A model generated the notes under the pieces. That model had not been told where the DNA came from. It did not search any database and saw nothing but the letters and a program-made list of their open reading frames with translations. 64,000 nucleotides of DNA from Falsiroseomonas bella. GTDB taxonomy: Bacteria; Pseudomonadota; Alphaproteobacteria; Acetobacterales; Acetobacteraceae. Of this stretch, positions 44,269 to 53,241 are shown one piece after another; position 1 is the stretch's first letter; each line of letters opens with the position of its first letter. The stretch lies in NCBI RefSeq assembly GCF_003173615.1, contig NZ_QGNA01000003.1:744001-808000 (forward strand), in the 5' to 3' direction. A program made the position numbers and the translations under genes.

Positions 44269-44595
44269 GCGTGCGGTGTGCCTGTGTTGTGTCGGCGCCA
44301 TGAGACGACGATGCGGCGCGGGGTGGAAGAGGGTGGCGCTGCATCCGGCAAGTCGGTCGCGCCCCCACCCCCAACCAGCCTTCGGCCTCCGACGCCTCTG
44401 GCGCCGAAGCCCCCGCACAGCGGGGGAGTGAGCAGGGCGCGCGAATGGTCCCTCCCCTGCGAAGCGGGGGAGGGTGGTTGAGCGGAGCGAGGCCGGGTGG
44501 GGGCACGACCAGCCCCGCAGAAAACGCAAAAGAATCCCCATGCTCAGCAAAACCCACGGTTGATCTCGCGCCCCCGCCCGCCCCACCCTCGCCGC
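44269..44595. repeat. Gene-free spacer with nested palindromic element
   Basis: This 327-base divergent gap holds no credible gene. From 44355 to 44510 it contains a nested palindrome: outer arms GGTCGCGCCCCCACCC (44355-44370) and GGGTGGGGGCACGACC (44495-44510) pair at 15 of 16 positions; inside are CCCCCGC/GCGGGGG (44410-44426, 3-base loop) and CCCTCCCCTGC/GCGGGGGAGGG (44450-44474, 10 of 11, GAA loop). The bounded, symmetric structure looks like a dispersed REP/BIME- or MITE-like unit. The rest of the gap should hold the promoters of the two flanking genes, but no clear boxes are visible. Confidence 0.6.
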
Positions 44596-46098
44596 GTGTC
44601 CTCCATCGCCCGCATCCCGACTTTCGCCTTCGCCGGCATCGAAGCCGTGCCCGTCGAAGTCCAGGTGCAGATCGCCCCCGGCCTCCCCGCCTTCCTCGTC
44701 GTGGGCCTGCCCGACAAGGCCGTGGGCGAATCCCGCGAACGGGTGCGGGCTGCGCTCACCGCCATCGGCCTCTCCCTGCCGCCCAAGCGCGTGCTGGTGA
44801 ATCTCGCTCCCGCCGACCTGCTGAAGGAGGGCAGCCATTTCGACCTGCCCATCGCGCTCGGCGTCCTCGCCGCGATGGAGGTCATCCCCCGCGACGCGGT
44901 CGCCGAATTCGCCGCCCTCGGCGAACTGGCGCTGGACGGCACCCTCGCCCCTGTCGCCGGCGTGCTGCCCGCCGCGATCGGCGCCGGCGCGCGCGAACTC
45001 GGCCTGGTCTGCCCCGGCCCGCAGGGCGGCGAGGCCGCCTGGGCCGGCACGGTGGAGGTGCTGGCGCCGCCCGACCTCCCTTCCCTCATCAACCACTTCG
45101 CGGGCCGCCAGCTTCTCTCGCCGCCGACGCTGCCGGATGTCGAACCGGAGCCCTGGCGCGGCGCCGACCTCGCCGAGGTGCGCGGCCAGGAATCCGCAAA
45201 GCGGGCGCTGGAGATCGCGGCGGCGGGGTCGCTGAACCTGCTGATGGTCGGCCCGCCCGGCGCCGGCAAATCCATGCTCGCCGCGCGCCTGCCCGGCCTG
45301 CTGCCCGACCTCACGCCCGCCGAGGCGCTGGACGTCTCGCTGGTCCACTCCGTCGCCGGCATGCTTTCGGGCGGCAGGCTGATCCGCCGCCCGCCCTTCC
45401 GCGACCCGCACCACTCCGCCTCCGTCCCCGCCCTGGTCGGCGGCGGGCATCGCGCGAAGCCGGGCGAGATCAGCCTGGCGCATCTCGGCGTGCTGTTCCT
45501 CGACGAATGGCCGGAATTCCCTCGCCCGGCGCTGGAGGCGCTGCGCCAGCCGATGGAGACCGGACGCACCACGATCAGCCGCGCCAATGCGCATGTCTCC
45601 TACCCCGCGCGCTTCCAGTGCATCGCGGCGATGAACCCCTGCCGCTGCGGCTATCTGGGCGACGCCACGCGCGAATGCGCCCGCGCGCCGGGCTGCGGCC
45701 AGGACTACCTGGCGCGGCTCTCCGGGCCGCTGCTCGACCGCATGGACCTGGTGATCGAGGTGCAGCCCATCCCCGCCGTGGAGCTCGCCCGCGCCCCCAT
45801 CGGCGAACGCACGGAGGTCGTCGCCGCACGCGTCGCCGCCGCGCGCGAACGCGGCCGCGCCCGAGGCGGCGCCCCGCGCAACGCCGAGGCCGGCTGGGAC
45901 GAGCTGCAGCCGGGCCTGGACGCGGAGGCGCTAACCCTGCTCGAGACCGCATCCGGCCGGCTGCGCCTCTCCACCCGCGGCCAGGTGCGGGCGCTGCGCG
46001 TCGCGCGGACCATCGCCGACCTGGCCGGCGAGGCCCGCATCGCCCGCGCCCATGTCGCCGAGGCTCTGGCCTTCCGCCACCGGATGCCGGGTCGTTGA
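44596..46098 (+). CDS. comM: YifB/ComM-family Mg chelatase-like AAA ATPase
   Basis: Cytosolic AAA+ ATPase of 500 residues. ComM is a hexameric helicase that promotes branch migration when transformed DNA is integrated; distant homologues without competence are usually called YifB. Domains: N-terminal Lon-like segment (AFAGIEAVPVEVQVQIAPGL; LVVGLPDKAVGESRERVRAA), AAA core with Walker A MVGPPGAGKSMLAARLPG (about residue 218), LLFLDEWPEFPRPALEALRQ (Walker B), and a zinc-like Cys cluster CGYLGDATRECARAPGCG. The GTG at 44596 matches the usual start; the frame is open further upstream but only through palindromic DNA. Confidence 0.9.
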   Translation: MSSIARIPTFAFAGIEAVPVEVQVQIAPGLPAFLVVGLPDKAVGESRERVRAALTAIGLSLPPKRVLVNLAPADLLKEGSHFDLPIALGVLAAMEVIPRDAVAEFAALGELALDGTLAPVAGVLPAAIGAGARELGLVCPGPQGGEAAWAGTVEVLAPPDLPSLINHFAGRQLLSPPTLPDVEPEPWRGADLAEVRGQESAKRALEIAAAGSLNLLMVGPPGAGKSMLAARLPGLLPDLTPAEALDVSLVHSVAGMLSGGRLIRRPPFRDPHHSASVPALVGGGHRAKPGEISLAHLGVLFLDEWPEFPRPALEALRQPMETGRTTISRANAHVSYPARFQCIAAMNPCRCGYLGDATRECARAPGCGQDYLARLSGPLLDRMDLVIEVQPIPAVELARAPIGERTEVVAARVAAARERGRARGGAPRNAEAGWDELQPGLDAEALTLLETASGRLRLSTRGQVRALRVARTIADLAGEARIARAHVAEALAFRHRMPGR

Positions 46099-46142
46099 TT
46101 TGTTCTCACCCCAACTTTCGGATTGATTTCGTCCCACTCTCG

Positions 46143-46158
46143 GGACGCAGCGGCGTCC
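46143..46158 (+). terminator. Possible terminator after comM
   Basis: GGACGC (46143-46148) and GCGTCC (46153-46158) form a 6-bp stem with an AGCG loop followed by TTCT, 45 bases after the comM stop. A short U-run and moderate stem make this a weak intrinsic terminator. Confidence 0.35.
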
Positions 46159-46216
46159 TTCTGGTGGTCTCCGGGCCAGCCGCGCCGCGTCGCGCCAAGC
46201 CAGGAGAGAGAACGAG

Positions 46217-46726
46217 ATGCTCGCCACCAGCTGCCGGATCGCCGTCACCCGCGCCTCCGCCGCCGGCGCACCCCTCTGCTTCCGGCGCCTGAACGGGGAG
46301 GACCGCCACGCCCTGGCGGTGCATCTGCAGGAGCTCTGCGGCTGGGACCGGGTCGCGCGCTGGGGATCGCCGCGCACCGATGCCGAGATCGATGCCGAGT
46401 GCCGCGGCTTTGACTTCCGCCCGCGGCTCGGCAACGTCGTGGGCTTCGGCGCGGTGACGGGCAGCGGCCGCATCGCCGGCGCCGCACTCACCTGGCGCCT
46501 GCCGGATGGCGGCGTGACGCTTGCCGTCAGCGTCAGCGAGCCCTGGCGCCGCCGCGGCATCGCGAGCGAGCTGATGGCCTGCCTCGTGCCCGGCGGCCTG
46601 CTCGGCCTCGGCGCGAGCACCGCCGAGGTGAGCTTCGAGGCCGAAAACACCGCCATGCGCCGCCTCCTGCGCGGGCTGAAGGCGCATGTGCTGTTCGGCA
46701 CCGGCCGCGCCATGGTGACGGTCTGA
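46217..46726 (+). CDS. GNAT-family N-acetyltransferase
   Basis: Protein of 169 residues. Acetyl-CoA-binding motif A is LAVSVSEPWRRRGIASELMA (R-R-R-G-I-A), preceded by a beta strand AGAALTWRLPDGGV and followed by EVSFEAENTAMRRLLRGLKA, where the asparagine and the LL-R-G-L correspond to motif B. The gene has GGAGAGAG upstream and stands alone in a 118-base leader, flanked by comM and the RTX gene. Substrate unknown. Confidence 0.8.
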   Translation: MLATSCRIAVTRASAAGAPLCFRRLNGEDRHALAVHLQELCGWDRVARWGSPRTDAEIDAECRGFDFRPRLGNVVGFGAVTGSGRIAGAALTWRLPDGGVTLAVSVSEPWRRRGIASELMACLVPGGLLGLGASTAEVSFEAENTAMRRLLRGLKAHVLFGTGRAMVTV

Positions 46727-46752
46727 CACCAGGGACCCCAAGGCTGGATCTG

Positions 46753-46772
46753 CGGCCGGCATATGCCGGCCG
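46753..46772. promoter_or_regulatory. 20-bp perfect palindrome upstream of the RTX gene
   Basis: CGGCCGGCATATGCCGGCCG is a perfect 20-base palindrome, 26 bases after the acetyltransferase stop and 188 bases before the RTX start. It could be a dyad-symmetric operator or the stem of a terminator for the upstream gene (no T-run follows). It is the only even-length perfect dyad of this size I saw in the window. The rest of the 234-base gap also holds CGGGCG/CGCCCG flanking a CACGTG-containing spacer. Confidence 0.45.
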
Positions 46773-46960
46773 AGCCGCCGAATGGCGACCGCCGCGCGCC
46801 GACACGCACGAAACGCCTGCAAGGCGGGCGTTGCACGTGACACATGCGCCCGTACACCGTGTCGCGCACGACTGCGTGCTGTTCCCGCGGTGACATCGGC
46901 CGGAAGCCCGACAGGTCTAGCGTAGCGCCACCTGCAGATCCGCAGGGGGAGCAACGCATC

Positions 46961-49669
46961 ATGGCGATCACCGCACTCTCGAGCGCCGGCCGGCTCTTCG
47001 CCTTCGGCGATTCGCGCGACAACGACATCGAGGTCGGCCGCGACGCCGCGGGCCGGCTTCTCGTCAACAACGGCGCCGTCCCGATCAAGGGCACGGTGCC
47101 CACCGTCGCCAACACCCTGCAGATCCAGGTCTTCGGCCAGGGCGGCAACGACCGGATCACGGTGAACGAGGCGAACGGCGCGCTGCCGCGCGCGACCCTG
47201 TTCGGCGGCGCGGGCGACGACACCATCACCGGCGGGTCCGGTTCGGACATGCTGTTCGGTCAGGACGGGAACGACGCCCTGCTCGGCAAGGGCGGCAACG
47301 ACCTGCTCTTCGGCGGCCGCGGCGACGACACGCTCACCGGCGGCGACGGCAACGACCAGCTCTTCGGCGAGGCCGGCAACGACCTGCTGATCTGGAATCC
47401 GGGCGACGACACCGACCTGTTCGAGGGCGGCGCCGGCATCGACACGACTCAGGTCAATGGCGGGAACGGCGCGGAAGTCTTCACCGCCACCGCCAACGGC
47501 ACGCGCGTGCGCTTCGACCGGCTGGATCCCGCGCCCTTCTCCCTCGACATGGGCACGGTGGAGACGCTGGTCGTCAACATGAACGGCGGCAACGACAGCT
47601 TCTCCGCCACCGGCAACCTCGCCGCGCTGATTTCCGTCACGGTGGATGGCGGCACCGGCAACGACACGATCCTTGGCTCCAACGGCACCGACCTGCTGCT
47701 CGGCGGGGATGGCAACGACTTCGTGGACGGCCAGCAGGGCAGCGACACCGCCTTCCTCGGCGCCGGAGACGACGTGTTCCAATGGGACCCGGGCGACGGC
47801 AGCGACGTGGTCGAGGGCCAGGCCGGCACCGACACGCTCCTGTTCAACGGCAGCAACGGCAACGAAGTGATGAGCCTCGCCGCCAATGGCGGCCGTGCGC
47901 TGTTCGCCCGCAACCTCGGCAACATCGTCATGGACCTCGACGATGTGGAGACGCTGACGGTCAACGCGCTGGGCGGCGCCGATACCGTCACGGTGAACGA
48001 CATGACCGGCACCGATGTGACGCGCGTGAACGTCAACCTCGCCGGCACGATCGGCGGCACCGCGGGCGATGCGGCGGCGGATGTTGTGGTCGTGAATGGC
48101 GGCGGCGGCAACGACGTCGTGGACGTTTTCGGCGCCGGCGGCAGCGTCGCGGTCCTCGGCCTGGCGGCGCGGGTGGACATCACCGGCGCGGAAGGCGCGA
48201 ACGATGCGCTGGTGATCAATGGCGGCGCCGGCGACGATGGCATCACCGCGACCACGCTGCCGGCAGGCGTCATCCGGCTGACCCTCGATGGCGGCGCCGG
48301 GAACGACGTGATCCTGGGCAGCCAGGGCGCGGACGTGCTGATCGGCGGCGACGGCGACGACTTCGTCTTCGGCGACAACGGCAACGACCTGGCGCTGCTC
48401 GGCGCCGGCAACGACGTGTTCCAATGGGATCCCGGCGACGGCAGCGACGTGGTGGAGGGCCAGGCCGGCGCCGACACGCTGCTGTTCTTCGGCTCCAACG
48501 CGTCGGAGACCATCAACCTCGTCGCCAATGGCGGCCGGGCGCTGTTCCTCCGCGACGTCGGGAACGTCACGATGGACCTCGACGACGTGGAGAAGGTCTC
48601 CTTCCGCGCGCTCGGCGGCGCGGACAACATCGTGCTCGGCGATCTCTCCGGCACCGATGTGACGCAGGTCGAGCTCGACCTGCGCGGCCCGAACGGCGGC
48701 GGCGACGGCGCGGCCGACACCGTGACGGTCAACGCCACGCAGGGCGCCGACACCTTCGGCGTCACCGGCGATGCCGGCGGCGTCACGGTCTTCGGACTGC
48801 CGGCGCAGACGAAGATCCTGTTCAGCGACGGCGCCAATGACCGCCTGGTGCTGAACGGGCTCGGCGGCGACGACGTGATGGACGCGAGCGGCCTCGCCGC
48901 CGGCGCGGTGACGCTCACCATGAATGGCGGGCTCGGGGCCGATGTCCTGCTCGGCTCCGCGGGCGACGACCTCATCAATGGCGGGGACGGCAACGACCTC
49001 GCCCTGATGGGCGCTGGCGACGACATTTTCGTCTGGAATCCCGGCGACGACAACGACGTGGTCGAGGGCCAGGACGGCTTCGACACCCTGCAGTTCAACG
49101 GCGCCAATGTCGCCGAGACGATCAACATCCTCGCCAATGGCGGCCGCGCGCTGTTCACCCGCGACGTCGCCAACGTGCTGATGGACCTGAACGACGTGGA
49201 GAAGATCGCCTTCAACGCGCTCGGCGGCGCCGACAACATCACCATCGGCGACCTCTCCGGCACCGACCTGACGGAGATCGCGATCAACCTCGCCGGCGCG
49301 GGCGGGGCCGGAGACGGAGCGGTGGACACCGTCACGGTCAACGCCACGAACGCCGACGACGTGATCCTCGTGGTGGGCGATGCCTCCGGCGTGTCCATCT
49401 TCGGCCTCGGCGCCACGATCCACCTCACCGGCTTCGAGGCGACGGACCGGCTGGTGGTCAACGGCCTCGGCGGCGACGACGTGATCGAGGCCTCCGGCCT
49501 TCAGGCGGTGATGCAGCTCATCGCCAATGGCGGCGAGGACGACGACGTGCTCATCGGCGGAGAGGGCGCCGACATCCTGAACGGCGATGCCGGCGACGAC
49601 GTGCTGATCGGCGGCCCCGGCCTCGACGTGCTGAATGGCGGCCTGGGCGACAACATCGTGATCGCCTGA
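46961..49669 (+). CDS. RTX-type calcium-binding repeat protein with four long modules
   Basis: Acidic, glycine-rich protein of 902 residues, probably secreted by a type I exporter: no N-terminal signal peptide, and an RTX-like end LNGGLGDNIVIA. Nonapeptide repeats (GGxGxDxxx) cluster at about 86-145. Then a longer unit recurs: a W-x-P-G-D-x-x-D segment starts at about residue 145 (IWNPGDDTDLFEG), 272 (VFQWDPGDGSDVVEGQAG), 486 (same) and 689 (IFVWNPGDDNDVVEGQ), each followed by a beta-rich stretch (DTLLFNGSN..., ANGGRALF, MDLDDVE, LGGADxx) and another RTX block. The modules two to four are about 205 residues apart. GGGGGAG precedes the ATG at 46961; the longer frame upstream is not needed. Enzymatic activity is not indicated; likely a surface or extracellular scaffold. 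Confidence 0.85.
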   Translation: MAITALSSAGRLFAFGDSRDNDIEVGRDAAGRLLVNNGAVPIKGTVPTVANTLQIQVFGQGGNDRITVNEANGALPRATLFGGAGDDTITGGSGSDMLFGQDGNDALLGKGGNDLLFGGRGDDTLTGGDGNDQLFGEAGNDLLIWNPGDDTDLFEGGAGIDTTQVNGGNGAEVFTATANGTRVRFDRLDPAPFSLDMGTVETLVVNMNGGNDSFSATGNLAALISVTVDGGTGNDTILGSNGTDLLLGGDGNDFVDGQQGSDTAFLGAGDDVFQWDPGDGSDVVEGQAGTDTLLFNGSNGNEVMSLAANGGRALFARNLGNIVMDLDDVETLTVNALGGADTVTVNDMTGTDVTRVNVNLAGTIGGTAGDAAADVVVVNGGGGNDVVDVFGAGGSVAVLGLAARVDITGAEGANDALVINGGAGDDGITATTLPAGVIRLTLDGGAGNDVILGSQGADVLIGGDGDDFVFGDNGNDLALLGAGNDVFQWDPGDGSDVVEGQAGADTLLFFGSNASETINLVANGGRALFLRDVGNVTMDLDDVEKVSFRALGGADNIVLGDLSGTDVTQVELDLRGPNGGGDGAADTVTVNATQGADTFGVTGDAGGVTVFGLPAQTKILFSDGANDRLVLNGLGGDDVMDASGLAAGAVTLTMNGGLGADVLLGSAGDDLINGGDGNDLALMGAGDDIFVWNPGDDNDVVEGQDGFDTLQFNGANVAETINILANGGRALFTRDVANVLMDLNDVEKIAFNALGGADNITIGDLSGTDLTEIAINLAGAGGAGDGAVDTVTVNATNADDVILVVGDASGVSIFGLGATIHLTGFEATDRLVVNGLGGDDVIEASGLQAVMQLIANGGEDDDVLIGGEGADILNGDAGDDVLIGGPGLDVLNGGLGDNIVIA

Positions 49670-49680
49670 CGGGACAGGCG

Positions 49681-49708
49681 GCGCGGTCGGCCATCCGGTT
49701 GACCGCGC
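49681..49708 (+). terminator. Stem-loop after the RTX gene
   Basis: GCGCGGTC (49681-49688) and GACCGCGC (49701-49708) form a perfect 8-bp stem with a 12-base loop, 12 bases after the RTX stop and 26 bases before panC. There is no U-tract; probable partial terminator or mRNA end-protector. Confidence 0.45.
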
Positions 49709-49734
49709 CCCTGCCGCCATGGGAGGCAGCGCGC

Positions 49735-50565
49735 ATGCAGCGCATCCGCACGCTTCCCGAATTGCGCCAGGCCAGCGCCACGCTGCGCGCCGGCGGCCGC
49801 CGCCTCGCCCTGGTGCCGACCATGGGCGCGCTGCATGAAGGGCACGTCGCGCTGGTCGAGGCCGCGCGCCGCGCCGCGGATGCCGTCGCCGTCTCGATCT
49901 TCGTGAACCCCTTGCAGTTCGGCCCCTCCGAGGATTTCGCGCGCTATCCGCGCGACGAGGAAGGCGACCTGCGCAAGCTGCGCGACGCGGGCTGCGACCT
50001 GGTCTGGCTGCCGGATGTCGCCACCATGTATCCGCCCGGCAGCGCCAGCACGATCGAGGTCGCCGGCCCCGCCGAAGGCTTCGAGGGCGAAGCACGCCCC
50101 GGCCATTTCCGCGGCGTCGCCACCGTCTGCACCAAGCTGTTCAGCCAGACCCAGGCCGATGTCGCGGTATTCGGCGAGAAGGACTGGCAGCAGCTGCAGG
50201 TGATACGTCGCGTCGTCGCCGACCTCGACCTGCCCATCGCGATCCTCGGCCATGAGACCGTGCGGGAGCAGGACGGCCTCGCCTGCTCCTCCCGCAACAT
50301 CCGCCTGACGGCGGCGCAGCGCGCGATCGCGCCGCTGCTGCCCGCCACGATGCGCGACGCGCTGGCCCGCATCGCTGCCGGCGAGGCGTCCGGCCCCGTG
50401 CTGACGGAGGCAGTGCAGCGCCTGGTCGAGGCCGGCTTCGCGCCGGACTACTTCGCGCTCGTGGAGCCGGAGACGCTGCGCCCCTGGCAATCCGGCCCCG
50501 GCCGCCTGCTGGCCGCGGCGCGGCTCGGCGATGTGCGCCTGCTGGACAACATGGCGCTGGCCTGA
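49735..50565 (+). CDS. panC: Pantothenate synthetase (pantoate--beta-alanine ligase)
   Basis: Cytosolic enzyme of 276 residues that joins pantoate and beta-alanine with ATP to make pantothenate for CoA. Motifs: [17 protein letters not shown] (HIGH-like nucleotide site), [49 protein letters not shown] and [11 protein letters not shown] (KMSKS-like). The start at 49735 has GGGAGG upstream. Not next to panB; it converges on yraN 5 bases later. Confidence 0.95.
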   Translation: MQRIRTLPELRQASATLRAGGRRLALVPTMGALHEGHVALVEAARRAADAVAVSIFVNPLQFGPSEDFARYPRDEEGDLRKLRDAGCDLVWLPDVATMYPPGSASTIEVAGPAEGFEGEARPGHFRGVATVCTKLFSQTQADVAVFGEKDWQQLQVIRRVVADLDLPIAILGHETVREQDGLACSSRNIRLTAAQRAIAPLLPATMRDALARIAAGEASGPVLTEAVQRLVEAGFAPDYFALVEPETLRPWQSGPGRLLAAARLGDVRLLDNMALA

Positions 50566-50570
50566 CGCGC

Positions 50571-50942
50571 CTACTCCACCCGGAACGCGTCCGCGATCCG
50601 CCGCACGCGGCCTTCAGCGTCCACCAGCAGCACGTCGAACCGCACCCCCGCCGTGCCATGCGCCGGGTTCGCCGCCATCCAGGCCTCGGCCGCCGCGATC
50701 AGCCGCGCGCGTTGCCGCGGGCCGAGCGCGAACGCGGCCTCCGTCAGGCTGGCCCGCGCCTTCACCTCCACGAAGGCCAGCAACCCCTCGCGCTCCGCCA
50801 CCAGGTCGATCTCGCCGGCCGGGGTGCGGACGCGCTGCGCCAGCACCGCCCAGCCCTCCGCCGCCAGCGCCGCCGCCGCCTTCGCCTCCGCGTGACGGCC
50901 GCGGCGATCGGCGGCCTTCCGCAGATCCTCTCCCATGCGCAT
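50571..50942 (-). CDS. yraN: YraN family (UPF0102) protein
   Basis: Small protein of 123 residues with a restriction-endonuclease-like fold. Family motifs: [39 protein letters not shown] (the E-x-D and E-V-K pattern of a nuclease core), and [14 protein letters not shown]. Typically follows the rRNA methyltransferase RsmI gene; here it stands between panC and ggt. Start at 50942 (M-R-M-G-E) or 50936; both fit. Function uncharacterised, a nuclease role suspected from the fold. Confidence 0.9.
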   Translation of the reverse strand: MRMGEDLRKAADRRGRHAEAKAAAALAAEGWAVLAQRVRTPAGEIDLVAEREGLLAFVEVKARASLTEAAFALGPRQRARLIAAAEAWMAANPAHGTAGVRFDVLLVDAEGRVRRIADAFRVE

Positions 50943-50977
50943 GCTGCGAGCCTGCCACGGCGACCACGGAGTCCGGA

Positions 50978-52675
50978 ATGCGCCGCCTGCTCGCCCTGCT
51001 CGCGCTCTGCCTGATCGCCGCCTTACCGGTCGCATGGGCCGCGCAGGCGCAGCCCGCCACGCGGCACATGATCGTCGCACCCCACCCGATGGCTGCCGAA
51101 GCCGGCCTGGCCGTGCTGCGGGAAGGAGGCAGCGCCCTGGACGCCGCCATCGCCGCCGCGGTCATGCTCACCCTGGTCGAGCCGCAGTCGAGCGGCATCG
51201 GCGGCGGCGGGCTGATGCTGCATTTCGGCGCGGCGGATCGCCGCATCGAAGCCTGGGACGGGCGGGAGACGGCGCCCGCCCTCGCAAGCCCCGACCAGTT
51301 CCGCCGCCCGGACGGCCAGCCGATGCCCTTCGTCGCGGCGATGGAAAGCGGCCGCAGCGTCGGCGTGCCCGGCCTGCTGCGCATGCTGGAGCACGCGCAT
51401 CGCCGCCATGGCCGCCTGCCCTGGGCGCGGCTGATGGCGCCCACGATCCAGGCCGCCGAGGCCGGCTTCCCGGTGCCGGAGCGCATGGCCGCCGCGGTCG
51501 GCGGCGCGGTCGCCGCCCTCCGGCGCGATCCCGCCGCAAGCGCCTATTTCCTCGACGCCGGCGGCGATCCCTGGCCGCCCGGCCATGTGCTGCGCAACAT
51601 CGCGCTGGCTTCCACGCTGCGCGCCGTCGCGGCGGAAGGCGCCGATGCGCTCTACACGGGGCCGATCGCGGCCGAGATCGTCGCCGCCGTGCAGCGCCAC
51701 CCGAACCCGGGTGCGCTGAGCCTCGCGGACCTCGCCAACTACCTCCCCCGCCTGCGCGCCGTGGTCTGCGCCCCCTATCGCGCGCGGCAGGTCTGCGGCA
51801 TGGGGCCGCCGACCTCGGGCGGCGTCGCGGTGGCGCAGGTGCTGGGGATGCTCGCCCGCTTCGACCTCGCGGCGCTCGATCCCGCCGGCGAACCGGCCGC
51901 GCATCTGCTGGCCGAGGCCGGGCGCCTCGCCTTCGCCGACCGCAACCTCTACCTCGCCGATGACGATTACGTGCGCGTGCCGCTGCGCGGCCTGCTCGAT
52001 CCGGCCTATGTCGCCGGCCGCGCCGCGCTGATCGACCCGGCCCGCGCCATGGCCCCGCCCGCCGCCGGCGACCCGCCCTTCCGCGAGGGCCGCGCCGCGC
52101 CGCAGGGCGCGGAGCAGGAGGCCGGCACCAGCCACATCGTTGCCTTCGACGCCTTCGGCAACGCCGTCTCCCTCACCCCAACGATCGAGGCCTCGATGGG
52201 GTCGCGGATCTTCGTGCGCGGCTTCCTGCTGAACAACCAGCTGACCGACTTCGCCTTCCTGCCGGAGCAGGAGGGCCGCCCGGTGGCCAACCGCCTGCAG
52301 CCGGGCAAGCGGCCGCGCTCCTCCACTTCCCCCACCATCGTGCTCGATGCGCTGGGGCGGCCGGAGATCCTGGCAGGCTCGGCCGGCGGGTCGCGCATCA
52401 TCTTCCATGTCGCGCAGACCCTCGTCGCCATGCTGGACTGGAGCATGCCCCCGGCCCGGGCCGTGGCGCTGCCGCGCATCGGCGTCATCGGCACCGGCCC
52501 GGTGGAGCTGGAGGCCGGCACGGAGGCGGCCTCCCTCGCGCCCGCGCTGCAGGCGATGGGCCATCGCACGGATGTGCGCGCCAATGTCTCGGGCCTCTCG
52601 GTGATCCGGATCACCCCGGCCGGGCTGCTCGGCGCGCCCGACCCCCGGCGGGAGGGCGTCGCGCTCGGCGATTGA
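50978..52675 (+). CDS. ggt: Gamma-glutamyltransferase
   Basis: Periplasmic enzyme of 565 residues that hydrolyses or transfers the gamma-glutamyl group of glutathione. Signal peptide [20 protein letters not shown]. The precursor is processed at Thr384 in [17 protein letters not shown], giving the small subunit, and the substrate loop [21 protein letters not shown] follows. N-terminal [20 protein letters not shown] and [18 protein letters not shown] are family blocks. Divergent from yraN with a 35-base gap. It may recycle glutathione- or gamma-glutamyl compounds as an amino acid source. Confidence 0.93.
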   Translation: MRRLLALLALCLIAALPVAWAAQAQPATRHMIVAPHPMAAEAGLAVLREGGSALDAAIAAAVMLTLVEPQSSGIGGGGLMLHFGAADRRIEAWDGRETAPALASPDQFRRPDGQPMPFVAAMESGRSVGVPGLLRMLEHAHRRHGRLPWARLMAPTIQAAEAGFPVPERMAAAVGGAVAALRRDPAASAYFLDAGGDPWPPGHVLRNIALASTLRAVAAEGADALYTGPIAAEIVAAVQRHPNPGALSLADLANYLPRLRAVVCAPYRARQVCGMGPPTSGGVAVAQVLGMLARFDLAALDPAGEPAAHLLAEAGRLAFADRNLYLADDDYVRVPLRGLLDPAYVAGRAALIDPARAMAPPAAGDPPFREGRAAPQGAEQEAGTSHIVAFDAFGNAVSLTPTIEASMGSRIFVRGFLLNNQLTDFAFLPEQEGRPVANRLQPGKRPRSSTSPTIVLDALGRPEILAGSAGGSRIIFHVAQTLVAMLDWSMPPARAVALPRIGVIGTGPVELEAGTEAASLAPALQAMGHRTDVRANVSGLSVIRITPAGLLGAPDPRREGVALGD

Positions 52676-52751
52676 TTTCATCGTCGCCGCGGTTGCGGCG
52701 CGCCGCGCGGCCATGCTGACTCCGCGTAACGCCCGCATGGAGGACCACCGC

Positions 52752-53231
52752 ATGCCCGCCCTGCCCCGCCTGCTGCCCGCCCTGGCCCTGCTGCTCGCCG
52801 CGCTGCCCGCCGGCGCCGCGGAGGAGACGCGCGAGATCGGCTACGTGAACACCGCCATCACCAATCTCGGCCTGACGCGGAGCCACCGCGTGGTGGTGGA
52901 GCGCTTCGACGACCCGGAGGTGCGCAACGTCTCCTGCTGGATCAGCCAGGCGCGCACGGGCGGCTTCTCCGGCATGCTGGGCGTCGCCGACGACCCGGCG
53001 CGCTTCTCCCTGACCTGCGCCGCCACGGGCCCTGTGGAGCTGCGCGACGGCGCCCGCCGCGGGGAACGCGGCGAACAGGTCTTCGAGAGCAGCACCAGCC
53101 TGTTCTTCAAGGAGACGCGCGTGCACCGCTTCGTGGACGAGGAGCGGAACGCGGTGGTCTACCTCGCCTGGTCCACCAAGCTGGTGGACGGCTCGCCCTA
53201 CAACGCGGTGGCGGTGGTGCCGATCCGGTAG
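52752..53231 (+). CDS. creA: CreA family protein
   Basis: Periplasmic/outer-envelope protein of 159 residues and unknown function. Signal peptide MPALPRLLPALALLLAALPA; conserved CreA segments HRVVVERFDDPEVRNVSCWI, ARTGGFSGMLGVADDPARFS, LTCAATGPVEL, and YLAWSTKLVDGSPYNAVAVV. GGAGG precedes the ATG at 52752, preferred over an in-frame ATG at 52713. Ends convergent with the M48 protease gene, 10 bases apart. Confidence 0.9.
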   Translation: MPALPRLLPALALLLAALPAGAAEETREIGYVNTAITNLGLTRSHRVVVERFDDPEVRNVSCWISQARTGGFSGMLGVADDPARFSLTCAATGPVELRDGARRGERGEQVFESSTSLFFKETRVHRFVDEERNAVVYLAWSTKLVDGSPYNAVAVVPIR

Positions 53232-53241
53232 GCAGCCGCGC

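Noticed and set aside
47200-49669. Tandem repeats resembling a CRISPR or satellite array
   Set aside because: The repeats are in frame and encode RTX nonapeptides and modules of a protein; spacer lengths are not constant at DNA level.
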